Shown here in pieces: positions 8,219 through 18,900 of a stretch of 27,158 nt of DNA (positions within the stretch are counted from its first letter, which is position 1; each line of letters begins with the position of its first letter). The notes beneath the pieces were generated by a model. The model was not told where the DNA came from. It saw only the letters and a program-made list of their open reading frames with translations, and did no database searches. The stretch lies in assembly GCA_003024175.1 (NCBI GenBank), contig MDYQ01000303.1, positions 1-27,158 of the forward strand. The letters run 5' to 3'. The DNA comes from Planoprotostelium fungivorum. Taxonomy: Eukaryota; Evosea; Variosea; Cavosteliida; Cavosteliaceae. A program made the translations under genes and the position numbers.

Positions 8219-11200
8219 ATGTCTGAAGAAGGACACGAGAATCCCACACCTCCACCTTTCGAGCCCGATGAACATGGATTGGTGGTGATGCCGGACGAGT
8301 TATCAGAGGAGGAGCTGGAAGTTTCGAGGAGAATGACGCAGGAATCACTGTTGAATTCGACCCATTCGAAGAAGGAGGAACATGCGAGGTCCAGAGCACC
8401 AACATTGAGAAAGACGATTGCAATCAGTGTAGACAGCCCGGGAACCGTTCCAGACGAGCACATACGATATCCCAACTGTCCCATCGTCGAAGTGAGTACA
8501 TCACAATTGTCCATTTTCTGGATCTCAACTTCTCTCAGCTGGACCATTCCTTCCACGAGTATGAATATGTGATCCAATTCAGAGAGTCCAAGAAGCACTC
8601 ACAACGTTTCCTCGATTCGGCCGATGATAAATGGGACTCTGCCAGCTTCCAGGAAGAATACGCAGTACACATCCACATGAATGAGATCTACTTCAAATTG
8701 AAGGAGAAGGGACTCATCGTCCATGTCGTACGTTCAGAGAGAGACGTAGGACTTCTCAGCATGCTGGTCGATGCCCCCGAAGAACTCATCGAGCGTACGG
8801 CTGAGATGTTGCAGATGGAGTTACCTCTGAGGGTGAAGGGTGTCTTCACCATATGTGATACTCATCATCTCATACAGGAAGAGTTGGGAGGGGGATGGGC
8901 GGCTTTCGATCGAAAGCACAAGAAGAGTTTCAAGCCTTTTCACACGGACAACCGACACAATGTGCGTTCTCGATGCATCGCGAAAGATGGACTCTGATGT
9001 TGCCCCAGGTCGAGGACACACAGAAGGGCCACGGAACCTTTGGAGAATTATTCCACTCGAGAGTATTCGAAGAGGAAAACCCTGAGGTCATTCCAGAGCA
9101 CAGCATCGAGATGGAGGTGTCTTCTCATGTCAGCAAGACAGGTGATGATGTCATCTCTTCTCCTGTTCCATCATCTCTCCATCGCATCTCATCATCGCGA
9201 TGAGAACAAAATCCAAAGTATTCCGTTTTCAATTCCGATGAAACTGACTCGTTGTAGTTCCCATCGACTGCAGCGACGAGGAACACACTCGTTTCTTCAA
9301 TTCCGCCATGCGTCAGCGGATCGTCTTCGCACTCATCACCGAAGACAGCTACACTCCTACAGGAGGTGCCGGTGTCAGTGAGTCCTTTCTCTCATCTTCT
9401 CATCATCACCATCTGTCCATCATCATCATCACCTCATCTTTCTCATCACCTTCTCACACCCTCAGATCTGGACCGCCTGATCGAAGACAAGACCGTAGAG
9501 AAATATTTTCCAGTGCATCATGATGCACCGAGGATTCACCTCTTAAACACATGGACAAAGACTCTATTCAAGAGACAGCCCATCGACCGCATTCGAGAGT
9601 ATTACGGGGAGACCATCGCACTGTTCTTCGCCTTCTTGGACTTTTCTCTCTTCTACCTCATCTTAGCTTCCATCGTAGGTGTACCCATCTACATCGTCAC
9701 GTGAGTCTGAAATTTCACTCGAATTTCGACGAGATTTCTCATTACGTATCAGCGAGATCTACCAGCGTACGAAGGATCAATCAGAGAGCTCCACCACCGA
9801 ATGGCCCGCCTCGGCTTATTCAGTCTTCCTTGCCATTTGGGCCACCGTTTTCCTTAATTTCTGGAAGAGGAAGAACGCCGAACTCAACCACAAGTGGAAC
9901 ACCATGGATTTCTCCATGAAGGAAGTGCGTACGACGTACGTAACGCGAAATCTCACCGAAATTTCAGTCCACGAGAACGACCTACCGCGGCCGCACTCGT
10001 TACGGTTTCGAGCAGGATGACATCTGGATCGATTGGCCGACAGAAACCGATGAGAGTGGCAACACTGTCTACTCCACCGTCCTCAACATCAAACCGAGGC
10101 AGTCGAGATATTTCGACCCGAATCGAAGGGTATTGAGGATGTTTGCATCTCTCATTCCAATGTCTATCATGTGTGGTATCGTGGTCATCATCACCATCTG
10201 CATCTTTGCTCTGAGGCTGTACATTGCCAAGAATGCGAGCAGTATCATTGGAAGTAATTACATCGGGAGTGTCGTCAATGCCATCACGATTGTGATCTTC
10301 AATGCGATTTACACCGAGATTGCCGTGATATTGACAGAGTGGGGTGAGTCATTTCATTTCACTTCATTTCACTTCACTTATTTATTTCACTTCACTTATT
10401 CATCTCACTTCACTTATTTATTTCACTTCATTTGGAAGGAGCTCCTTCCAATTTTTATTGATCTGATTGAATTGTCTTCCATATCTCACTCTCAATCGTT
10501 CCGTTTTATTTCGATTTATTTCTTTTCCTCACATTTCTTACGCCCAAACAGAAAACCACCGCACCCAGAATGGATGGGACAACATGTTCATCCTCAAGCA
10601 ATTCATCTTCCAATTTGTAAACTCTTACACATCCCTCTACTACATTGCATTCTTCAAGGGAAGCAAGACGAGACTATTCGGTGTCATCGGTTTAGAGGAC
10701 AGCTGTGCCACGGCGAGGGAGCAGAATCCTTTTGGAGGCTGCGTGGATGAATTGGCACAGCAGCTTCTCATCATCTTGGTCGTGAATACGGCAGTCAACC
10801 AGGTGATCATCACATTGTCACATCACAATCACATCACATCACTCACATCATCCGATCACATCACACTTGATCATCATCTAATCACATCACATGATCACTC
10901 ACTCATCACATCATGACATCATGGAGAATGGACAGAGACTGAACCCCTCTCAGTTGACTTCGGTAGTTCTCCCCGTCGTGTTGAACAGTTGGTGGGCCGT
11001 CTACCTCTTCTGCTGCGGCCGTGGATCGAAAGAGCACAGACTACCAAAGTGGGAGAAGGAAGGAAGGAGAACTCAATACACACAATTACTGGCAACCGAA
11101 AAATTCACCCAGGTGACCATCTACAATTCAAACTACAACGAGCCATTCGAAAATGAACGGATGGATTTTATTGTTTATATTCGAGACTGAAGGATGTAGA

Positions 11201-11892
11201 TCGTCATTCAGTATGGGTTCATTGTCCTCTTTGCTGCGTCTTTCCCTATCGCCCCTTTCATCGCGCTCATCAACGTCATCCTCTGCATCAAGACCTATTC
11301 TTTCCAGATGTTACAGCTACTCAACCGACCCAACTATAGATGTTCGAACGACATCGGTATCTACTATTGGATCTTAGAGGTGCAGAGTCATCCGCCGTGA
11401 TGCCATCTTCTGAAATGAGATCAGATCTTGGGTGTGATGGCAGTGATTACCAATTGTTTCCTCATCGGATTCACTCATCAGGCCGTTTTCAAGATGTTTC
11501 AGAGGAACATCAGTGACTTCTCGGGTCAGGCCTTGGGTGTCTTAATCATCGTGATGGCATTAGAACATCTTCTTCTCATCGTCAAACTGTTGGTTGAGCT
11601 GGGCATCCCGGACGTCCCGCAGAAAGTCCGTAAAGACATCATCTGGCAAGATTTCCTTCACGATGAAGTTTACAATCAGATGGCGGAGGCGCAGAGAAAC
11701 AAGGAGGGAGGAGGCAGAATGAAGAACCACCGCCTCAAGTTCATCACGAAACAACACAACAAGCACAAGAACGCCGCGGAATCACAGAGCTCGAATCTGA
11801 ACGTCTTAAAGAGGTTGCCGACCCTGTTTGGCATACGAAAGTCCACGATGAAAGACTCAAAGATATCGCTGCGAGAGACGACTTCACAATAA
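8219..11892 (+). CDS. Anoctamin/TMEM16-family membrane protein
   Basis: TMEM16 proteins are dimeric phospholipid scramblases or anion channels, usually Ca2+-activated. Exons 8219-8491, 8539-8961, 9009-9141, 9258-9377, 9466-9700, 9753-9924, 9968-10343, 10552-10802, 10936-11112, 11200-11379 and 11425-11892 join to 935 residues. A cytosolic domain of about 340 residues is followed by the family signature REYYGETIALFFAFLDFSLF leading into TM1. Later landmarks are the charged loop WKRKNAELNHKW, TM3 (LIPMSIMCGIVVIITICIF), the GWDNMFILKQFIFQFVN segment, TM7 (IVIQYGFIVLFAASFPIAPF), NDIGIYYWILE, and the last helix ending EHLLLIVKLLVELGIPDVP. A basic tail follows. Junctions at 10935/10936 (alternative acceptor a few codons on) and 11113-11199 are the least certain. 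Acidic residues that bind Ca2+ in TM7/TM8 are not seen. The TAA stop overlaps AATAAA. Confidence 0.93.
10370..10433 (+). repeat. 18-nt tandem repeat in an anoctamin intron
   Basis: Three and a half copies of a unit like CACTTCACTTATTTATTT, at 10370-10387, 10388-10405, 10406-10423 and a partial copy to 10433, in intron 10344-10551. This intron is about four times the usual length, and the repeat explains part of the excess. Confidence 0.8.
10803..10935 (+). repeat. CATCA-rich low-complexity intron
   Basis: Anoctamin intron made mostly of CACATCA/TGATCA permutations. It is typical of the CATCATCA or GATGATG texture of many introns here and has no coding potential. Its 3' boundary is ambiguous because of several AG choices near 10935-10953. 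Confidence 0.6.
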
Positions 11893-11893
11893 A
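11888..11893 (+). terminator. AATAAA polyadenylation signal overlapping the anoctamin stop
   Basis: The last codons CAA TAA are followed by A, so the stop lies inside AATAAA. The 3' UTR must therefore be very short or run into the convergent Ubl gene. Confidence 0.55.
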
Positions 11894-11921
11894 GAATCAA
11901 ATTGTATCTATCTTCTTCTCG

Positions 11922-11927
11922 TTTATT
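11922..11927 (-). terminator. AATAAA polyadenylation signal overlapping the Ubl gene stop
   Basis: On the minus strand the final CAA TAA reads into AATAAACG. It mirrors the signal of the convergent anoctamin gene 30 bp away. Confidence 0.55.
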
Positions 11928-12300
11928 GGGACTGGAGATGTCACTTGAATGATGCATGCATTGTGCAAGGTGACTCACCTCGACCTTCAATTTCAAAGAG
12001 CTGCCCAAGTTGGGGACGACGTCGACGAGAGAGAGGGGATCTAGCATCTTCTTTCCCTCGTAAGACAGTGTCTGATTCCATCAGTTGCAGATTCACATGT
12101 GATGTCGTCACCGTCTTATCGAAGGGAAGTCCCTTCTCTTTGTCCAGCGCAGACTTTAAGAACTCAACGGTGGCGTCCTTCTTGGTTTGGAGGCTGTATG
12201 AGCTTCCGTCAGGTAATGCAAAATCGATGGTGACCTTCGTGTCTGCTGATTCGGTGTGGTCGTGGCCGGTGGTTCCCAGGTTGAGCTTTAGGCTTGCCAT
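11923..12300 (-). CDS. Small ubiquitin-like (beta-grasp) domain protein
   Basis: Exons 12300-12112, 12071-11979 and 11931-11923 give 96 residues. A direct reading seems to lose frame near 12070, but removing a 40-nt GTGACG...TCAG intron restores it. The junction (PFDKT + TLSYEGKKMLDPLSLVDV) reproduces the ubiquitin pattern L-x-Y-x-G-K-x-L-x-D. The fold runs from VTIDFALPDGSSYSLQ (first hairpin) through ATVEFLKSALDKEKG (helix) to SSLKLKVESQ at the C-terminus. There is no C-terminal Gly-Gly, so it cannot be conjugated like ubiquitin; it is more likely a stand-alone Ubl adaptor. A longer reading from an upstream in-frame ATG (12381) is open but would overlap the 3' UTR of the neighbour; the ATG at 12300 is preferred. 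Specific family not recognised. Confidence 0.75.
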
Positions 12301-12380
12301 GATGATCGAAATGTGTTTGACTGAAAATGGCTCGGACGTCATAATCTCCACAAATAGAAATAAAGGACAATCTATACACA

Positions 12381-12386
12381 TTTATT
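12381..12386 (-). terminator. AATAAA polyadenylation signal of the GTPase-RhoGEF gene
   Basis: AATAAA on the minus strand, about 27 nt after the TAG at 12413. It lies inside the roughly 110-bp gap before the Ubl start. Confidence 0.5.
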
Positions 12387-12412
12387 TCTATACACATAAG
12401 ACACAAGGCACT

Positions 12413-15400
12413 CTAATTGAACTCGTGGGCGGATTTGGATAACCTCTTAGAGAAGGGAAGGCCTCTCAGATTCAGAGTCTCAGCGTTGACCGACCTCCTC
12501 TGCATCACCCTCTTGTTCGTCTCTGACCATCACATCAACATCATGCGATATAATGTTGAACGTCGTGTCTCACCCGCTCTCCATTCAGACAGTTTCGTCT
12601 GTTTAAGAGATGCCGCGTAGAGGGCGGACATCCATTCTTCCTTCACCTCTCGCGACTCAGCTGAGAAGACAGCCCCAGTCTCTCCGTTCAAAAACTCGAA
12701 GCCATTCACGACTGTCTCATCATCAATCCATCTTCTACATCATCATCATCACTCACGCGTGTCACTGTCTGGATGGTCCACGATGAATCCGTTGGACAGG
12801 AAGATATCCTTGTCGAACTCGTAGGACACCGATGATGATCTGACGAGACCATCTATACTCCCCACCAGAGCCTGGCTGCTCTTCAGACTGACATCCCTCT
12901 CCCTCGTCACGATGAATCGATCGTTGAAGAGGAATACGTGTCTGAGTTTCAATCTCTGATTCTCGTACACTTTCAGCTGTCCCTCCCTCACGAACCTCCT
13001 GTGTGCGTCGAGCAGCACCTGCGGCACGTCAGACGTGAAACTCGATCGCAGCCCACCGGAACCTTTCCGGTCATGTTTTTCGATATCTCAAAGACTTTTC
13101 TCGCCCCTTCTGCGTCTCTCTTCTTCTCGTTCATGATGGTAGCCGTATCCATCAACTTTTTCACGGCGAGTGAGATGTCCTCGTGGTCCGGGTGATCTTT
13201 CCAAGTGTATTTTTGTAATTTCTCCAGTAACATGACGTAGCGGGGAATGCGCTGTACTGGCTGGATCAAGCTGGGGAGGTGAGGAGGGGGAAAAGAGTGA
13301 GGACTCACAGGGATTCGAGCTGGCTTTCGATCATGTCGTGGTTGACGAGCCATTTGACGTAGCGTGGATCTCTCAATAACTCCTGGATGCGAACGGTAGA
13401 GAAGGGAGAATTGTTGACATAGCCGGAATAGACGTGCAAGGTGTCATTCTGTAAAAGATTAAATCATTGAATAAACGATTTTCCAGTGAAACGAAATGTA
13501 TCATCAAATAGGAGAAGAAAAGATTTACAAAGAAAGACTCACCATAGACAAGAAGATGTCTCCAACGCATCGAAATACGCTCCAATTGGTCCACCTCTCT
13601 TCTAACAGCTGCAAGAAATTCTCGTGGAACTTGAGAATGACTTGAATGTCCGAAAAGACAACTTTCATGTCTTCCTTTGTGAACCAGGGCTCTTCTTCTA
13701 CCGTGAGACATCTCATCCTCTCCATGTAATCCTACAGGATGAGCGTTGTAGATGGAATCTTCCGAGAAATTACCTCGTCGACGATTTTCATGGATCGAAT
13801 GTACGTGATTTCTGTCTGGATGATCTCTTGCAGGATTCTCGTTCTCTGTTTTTGGCATTCAACTGTGCACAATTCAATCCACCGTTTCATCATCTCACGA
13901 TCGATGCACCATCTCATGTGATGTCTCGAGATGTTATGATGATTACCTCTGTGGAATACTCTTCTTCTGGCCACCCATCTTCTCACGCAGCTCTGACACA
14001 GTACGAGTCGTTTGATCTCGTCGTCTCTCCACTGTGTGGCGTCGAATGCTTGCACGATCTATCCTTTTGAATCAATTCGTGAATCCCCTCATGCATTCTG
14101 ACCTTCTCTCTCAGCAGGGATTCTAATACGGAGATGTCCAGCTTGGTGGCATTTACGGACCGAAAGCACTTTTCAGACTCTTCCACCTCACCGTTCGATC
14201 TGTCATCCGTTGAGCAACTTTGTCATCTCGTGATGACGATTGAGATAGCGTGGACCGCTCCTCGATGACGATCGCAATGTGATGATGATGGAGGGTGTTG
14301 TGATGATGTGATCACTCACTTTAGAAATCCAGCCATCTTCAGATCCTTGTTCATGGCACACCTCGTCACCCCCAACTTGCCCTCGATCTCTTTCACCGTC
14401 AGACTCTCCCAAGCCATTCTCTTTGATGCATCCACTGGATGACTCTTCCTCTTCGTCTCCAACTTTGATGCCCGCAGCGTCGCCGCGGGGCTAGCTATGG
14501 GAGAAGATATCCTTCCTCTCATCACGTTCAACGTGTAACACAGATGGTTGAACCTCCGAATGCATTGATTCGTCAATCTGAGAAAATATTCGAGCTCATC
14601 GTTGGTGTCGGCGTAGAGATGAGCGCGGGAGGAGCTGTTGAATGTGAGCAGATGTTTGAAAGGAGGATTTACCGTAGGGTGATGATCTCCATCGTGTCGA
14701 TCTTCCTCTGGAGGTTCTTCATCTCTTCGGTCGCATCGGATGATGATGATGTTTCTCGATCGGGACAGAAACGAGAGATGTGGTCAGATCGTGCTGATAG
14801 AGTGGGGCCGTTGGAATTGGAGGCTTTCGAGTTGCTTCTCCTCGTGCGGACGGCTACATCTTGGCTGGTGATGAACGTTTGGACGACAGTCTGATTCAAA
14901 CTGAAGAGTCCATCGCCCGTGTCGGAAGACACTTCGATGTGAGGACATCGCATGTGTTTGGAGAGATCGCGGGCGAGATCATCGTGCACTTCACGATCGA
15001 TGGTGTTTAACAGATCGACTGCGGTGGTCGGTGATGAAGGTGACAGTGAAGTCTCACTCTTATTGGCCACGAGAACGGATGGGATGGTGGACGTCTGCCA
15101 ACTGTTTTGGATGTTGTTGAAGATGATGGGGAGAGCGTAGAAACTGTTCAGATCGACGACCGAATAGACAAAGACGAAGATGTCGGCCATGTCCCAAGTC
15201 TTCTCAATGATCAATCACGAGCAGTGGTGACATTGGTCGTGTCTCACTCTCTTAGAGGAAGAATCGACTGAGCTAGGGTCTTCCAGATAATCCAAGGTGG
15301 GCTCGCCGTCGAATGATTCGACAGATAGTGGTGTTTTGAATGCTTGTAATTTAGAGATGAGGGAGGTCTTTCCACTGGTGGGCAAGCCAACGACGCACTG

Positions 15401-15725
15401 TCAAAAGATGAATCATGTGATACAAAGGCGAATCGGATGGTCTCACCACATTCAGCGAGCGGTTCATCTTCCCTGGATCATTACCCTTTGTCGCTTTACC
15501 CGTCGATCGATTCAAGAGTTTTGGTGATTTCAGTGGTAGTTCTAAAACACTCTGTGGGCCATCGAGACCGAGAAGTCTAGAGGCTTTACTTCCCTCGACG
15601 TATCTCTGTATCTCGTCGCTGCTCATCTTCTTTGGCGCTATCTGTTCCTGACATGATTGCACTCCGAATCCCAACAGCTTCGAGGCCTTCGAACTGCAGC
15701 CCACATCAGCTCTTCCATCCCTCAT
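12413..15725 (-). CDS. Multidomain Ras-like GTPase - IQ - RhoGEF (DH) - PH protein
   Basis: Thirteen exons: 15725-15447, 15397-15248, 15202-14673, 14634-14320, 14217-14103, 14058-13947, 13862-13774, 13731-13543, 13448-13309, 13270-13063, 13018-12757, 12711-12574 and 12522-12413. All phases agree, giving 878 residues. Residues 12-56 hold two SKAS(K/R)LLG repeats. Residues 94-250 resemble a small GTPase: P-loop GLPTSGKT (97-104), switch-I-like EPTLD, helix/strand ADIFVFVYSV, a G4-like NKSE (190-193) and a G5-like SSDTG. No DxxG (G3) is seen. An IQ-like helix (LVLCQSCVRRWVARRR, about 481-496) precedes a DH domain (about 507-703: EIIQTEITYIRSMKIVDE, LIQPVQRIPRYVMLLEKL) and a PH domain (about 713-838, ending VKEEWMSALYAAS). 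By family it should load GTP onto Rho/Rac GTPases at membranes, probably with calmodulin input through the IQ helix. Splice sites near 14217 and 14103 are inferred. Confidence 0.88.
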
Positions 15726-15927
15726 GCTGGATGGCGGCCGGTTTGTTACCGTTGGTCTGAATGTTTTTCAAATGGCTCAGTCTGCCCACCTTAGCGTGGC
15801 TCTTCCACAGAAATTACCTTTTCTATCTGACAACCATGGTACTGAATAATCACCACCCAATACGTCTTCCAATGCAACTCCATAACGATTTGGAAGAGCA
15901 AGACTCGTCGTTCTCTATTTTATTCTA
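15726..15927 (-). promoter_or_regulatory. Intergenic region between the tandem OPT and GTPase-RhoGEF genes
   Basis: About 200 bp holding the OPT 3' end and the promoter/5' UTR of the downstream GTPase-RhoGEF gene. No clear TATA box or other signal seen. Confidence 0.4.
15919..15924 (-). terminator. AATAAA polyadenylation signal of the OPT gene
   Basis: AATAAA only a few nt after the TAG at 15928-15930, matching the tight stop/poly(A) spacing of the other genes. Confidence 0.5.
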
Positions 15928-18900
15928 CTAACAGAATCCGGGAGCACAACCGAATTTGGAGGATGGCACTTGAAGACTCTTCAGGATGGCAGTGATGATG
16001 GACGTGACTCCCTCTCCCAAGACGAAGCCGGAGGCCAAGATGATCATGTACTTTCCATGGCTAGATGATGAGCGCCTGTTGGTTTCAGTTTGAAATCTAC
16101 TTTGTAAAAGTGACAGGGGGTGGGACGCTGACACCAATTCGAGGGGACGAGAAATGACTTTAAGAGGGAGACATCGATGAAATAAAGAGAACGGGGAGTA
16201 AGGTGAAGAGATAAAGAGGAGCGGTTGATGATGAGATCACCTCCTCCAAAAGTATTCGATGAGAGCCCCCACAACTCTAGGTATCGTCCAGTTCGGTGTG
16301 ACGTACATTCCAATGGCAAAAGCGATGCCAGAAGGCAAGAACTTTGTGTACCTGTCCACCTTCAACATCATCATATCACATGATATGACATGATGCATCA
16401 CCTCTCGGGAACGAAAGGAAACAATTCGAAGAGAGGTAAGATGCCTCCCAACACACCAAAGACGACACAAAATGGAAGAACATTCGTGGCAAGGTGACCT
16501 CCGTTGAGGACCCTAGCCATGTCTAACCAGATGCCCGCCGTCGGCACTGGAAACTCTGGACCGGGTATCTGATAGTTCCTCGAGTAGAGTTCGTAGGCAG
16601 CCACAGCGAAGATGACCGAGAAGAAAGAGCCGACCATCTGTCCGATGAATTGGGCTCTTGGACTCGCTCCCAAGAGGTGGCCCGTCTTCAGATCTTGCAT
16701 GAGATCACCTGATGGAAGATGAGAGGAGGGCGGTGTCGATGATGTTGCATGATGGTGTTGATGAGTGTTCTCACCTGCTTGTTGGGCTCCTGCCTCAGCG
16801 ATAGCTCCTGCCACAATATTTGGGACGATCTGACCGGGAGACACCAAGGCGAAGAATATCTGAGACACCTTCCCCACCCCCGATACCGGCTGTATGACGT
16901 CATCACACGTCATCACAAGTCATCCTCACGTTCAGATCTGTCTCTCCCAGAGCTCTCACTGCCAGAACTGAAACGAGAAGTGCCATGAAGACAGCCAAGA
17001 GTGGTTCTACAACGATCAATTTCTTCGCCTTTCTTCGGTTCGACATTTGAACGTTGATGCCAATGATGGCGGTGATGTTGATGACGATGATGTTGATGAC
17101 GATGATGTTGATGACGATGATGTTGATGACGATGTTGATGATGTTGTCTCACCCCACACTGGAAGTTTGAAGATGGGTGAAACAACGACAATGCATAGAA
17201 TAGTAGACAGGACTAATCCAATGATCCATACTTTCTTTGATACCTACACGGTCATCAGCTGATCGTCGCTCTTCACAAATAAAATGAAATAAAACATATT
17301 TTCCCTTCACACCTGCTGAGAGGCAGGAGCTGGATCGTGGACTTCTTCTCCTTTACTCTTCACTGCACTATGTATGATCTTTCCCACCATCACTGTACGT
17401 CTCAATCTTTCGTGCCTCTGAGACGGTCACGTGACTCACCCAATAGAGACACCGTCGCCTCACTCATCATGATGGATAGCGATATCCACAGCAACCACCT
17501 AGTAAAACGTTTCAACGAAATCTCATCGAAATTTCGCACCCCTTGGCGCCATCTTTCCAGTCTCCGATCTTATCAGACGGTGCCCAGCCTCTCGCCTTCG
17601 CTATGGGTCCCAAAATAGCCCAGCCCGTGATGGTTCCCGCCAACATAGACATGTTCGTGTGCATTCCCATGATCATCCCTTGTCCCACGTAACTCAGAGC
17701 TGAAGGTGAAAGTCAGCCTGGTCCGTGACTTCATGATCATCACGATCATCATGGATGTCTCACACGGTGTGATGACCCAGTACCAGCTGGTTAATACGCT
17801 CAGCCCAACCCAAGTTCCCAACGGAATGTTCTTCAGAACCGGAAGGAAGTATCCCAAGAGCGTGTAACCCGCGGAAATTCCGAAGGAGATTCCGAGGACT
17901 TTCCACTTTGTCTTCCACTCTTCCTCTTCTCTGCTCTTCTCTTGGTGGCCCATGGCCTGTTGGAGGAAATTGTCTTCATCTTCTTCGTCTCTGAGGGGTT
18001 CCATCTCTCGAGGGTGGGTCAGAGGGGGTGGGCACGAATGTTTGAGCCCACCAAGCTGTCGGTCGGATCCCGCGTCTTCGTTTGGAGGGGCGGGGAGTTT
18101 GTGGAGGACGCGAATCATCTGTGCGGTGGCTGTACCCGATGGAAATCGTAATTTTTCTTTCAGAATCTATAGAAATTTTAAATTTTACATCGAAAAATGA
18201 GATCTTTCAAAAATCGAAATTATGAAATGGCAAAATCACATCATTTTGATCGTAAAAAGACATGATTTGGTGAGATGCAGAAGAACGCTCTGGAAATGAA
18301 TGGATGATCATTCAACGTCATCACGATCACAAACGTGATCCACAAGATAAGAAAATTGCTCACTGCTTGTCTCCTCAGAGGTACAGCGAAGAACACGCCG
18401 AAGAAACAGAGTGCAACAGACCACAGTATCATCTGCATGAAACTCAACCGTATCGGTTTCACCCCATCCTGCCATCGTCATCATCATCTTCCAATCATCA
18501 CACGAGGTCTCACCTCCTCTTCCACCAACATGTTCAAGGCTGGAAGAATACCGACAAATCCTCCGGCCAGAGGCATGGTCGCCGTTGCAACCGCAGTGGA
18601 CTGCAGTAGTACGTTGTCTAAAGGTCCAAATTGAGCGAACAAACCGTCTGGACTCTTCATGCCGATCAGTTTGAAGATGCCGAAACCTGAAGACGTTGGT
18701 GATCGGGTGATGTGAGATGGAACAGCTGTACCCAATAGAGTTGATTGTAGAGAACCCATCGTGACCCATCCTGTTTGGAGACCGAAGTACATGTTGGAGA
18801 AACACATGAGAGCTGTTGTGAGTTGAGGTGATAAATTATGGAAGTGGCATTACCTCCGACGGAGACACCGACTGCGAGAGAGGCGAGACTGATGGGCTGA

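Noticed and set aside
10370-10433. Regular repeats that might suggest a CRISPR array
   Set aside because: Directly adjacent 18-nt units with no unique spacers, inside a eukaryotic intron.
12040-12115. Apparent frameshift in the ubiquitin-like gene
   Set aside because: A 40-nt intron with proper GT/AG ends restores the Ubl pattern, so no frameshift is needed.
11945-12442. 165-codon plus-strand frame
   Set aside because: It is antisense to the Ubl gene and to the end of the RhoGEF gene, whose spliced frames have clear domain matches.
17047-17262. Asp/Val-repeat open frame on the plus strand
   Set aside because: It is the translation of a 15-nt tandem repeat inside an OPT intron on the opposite strand.
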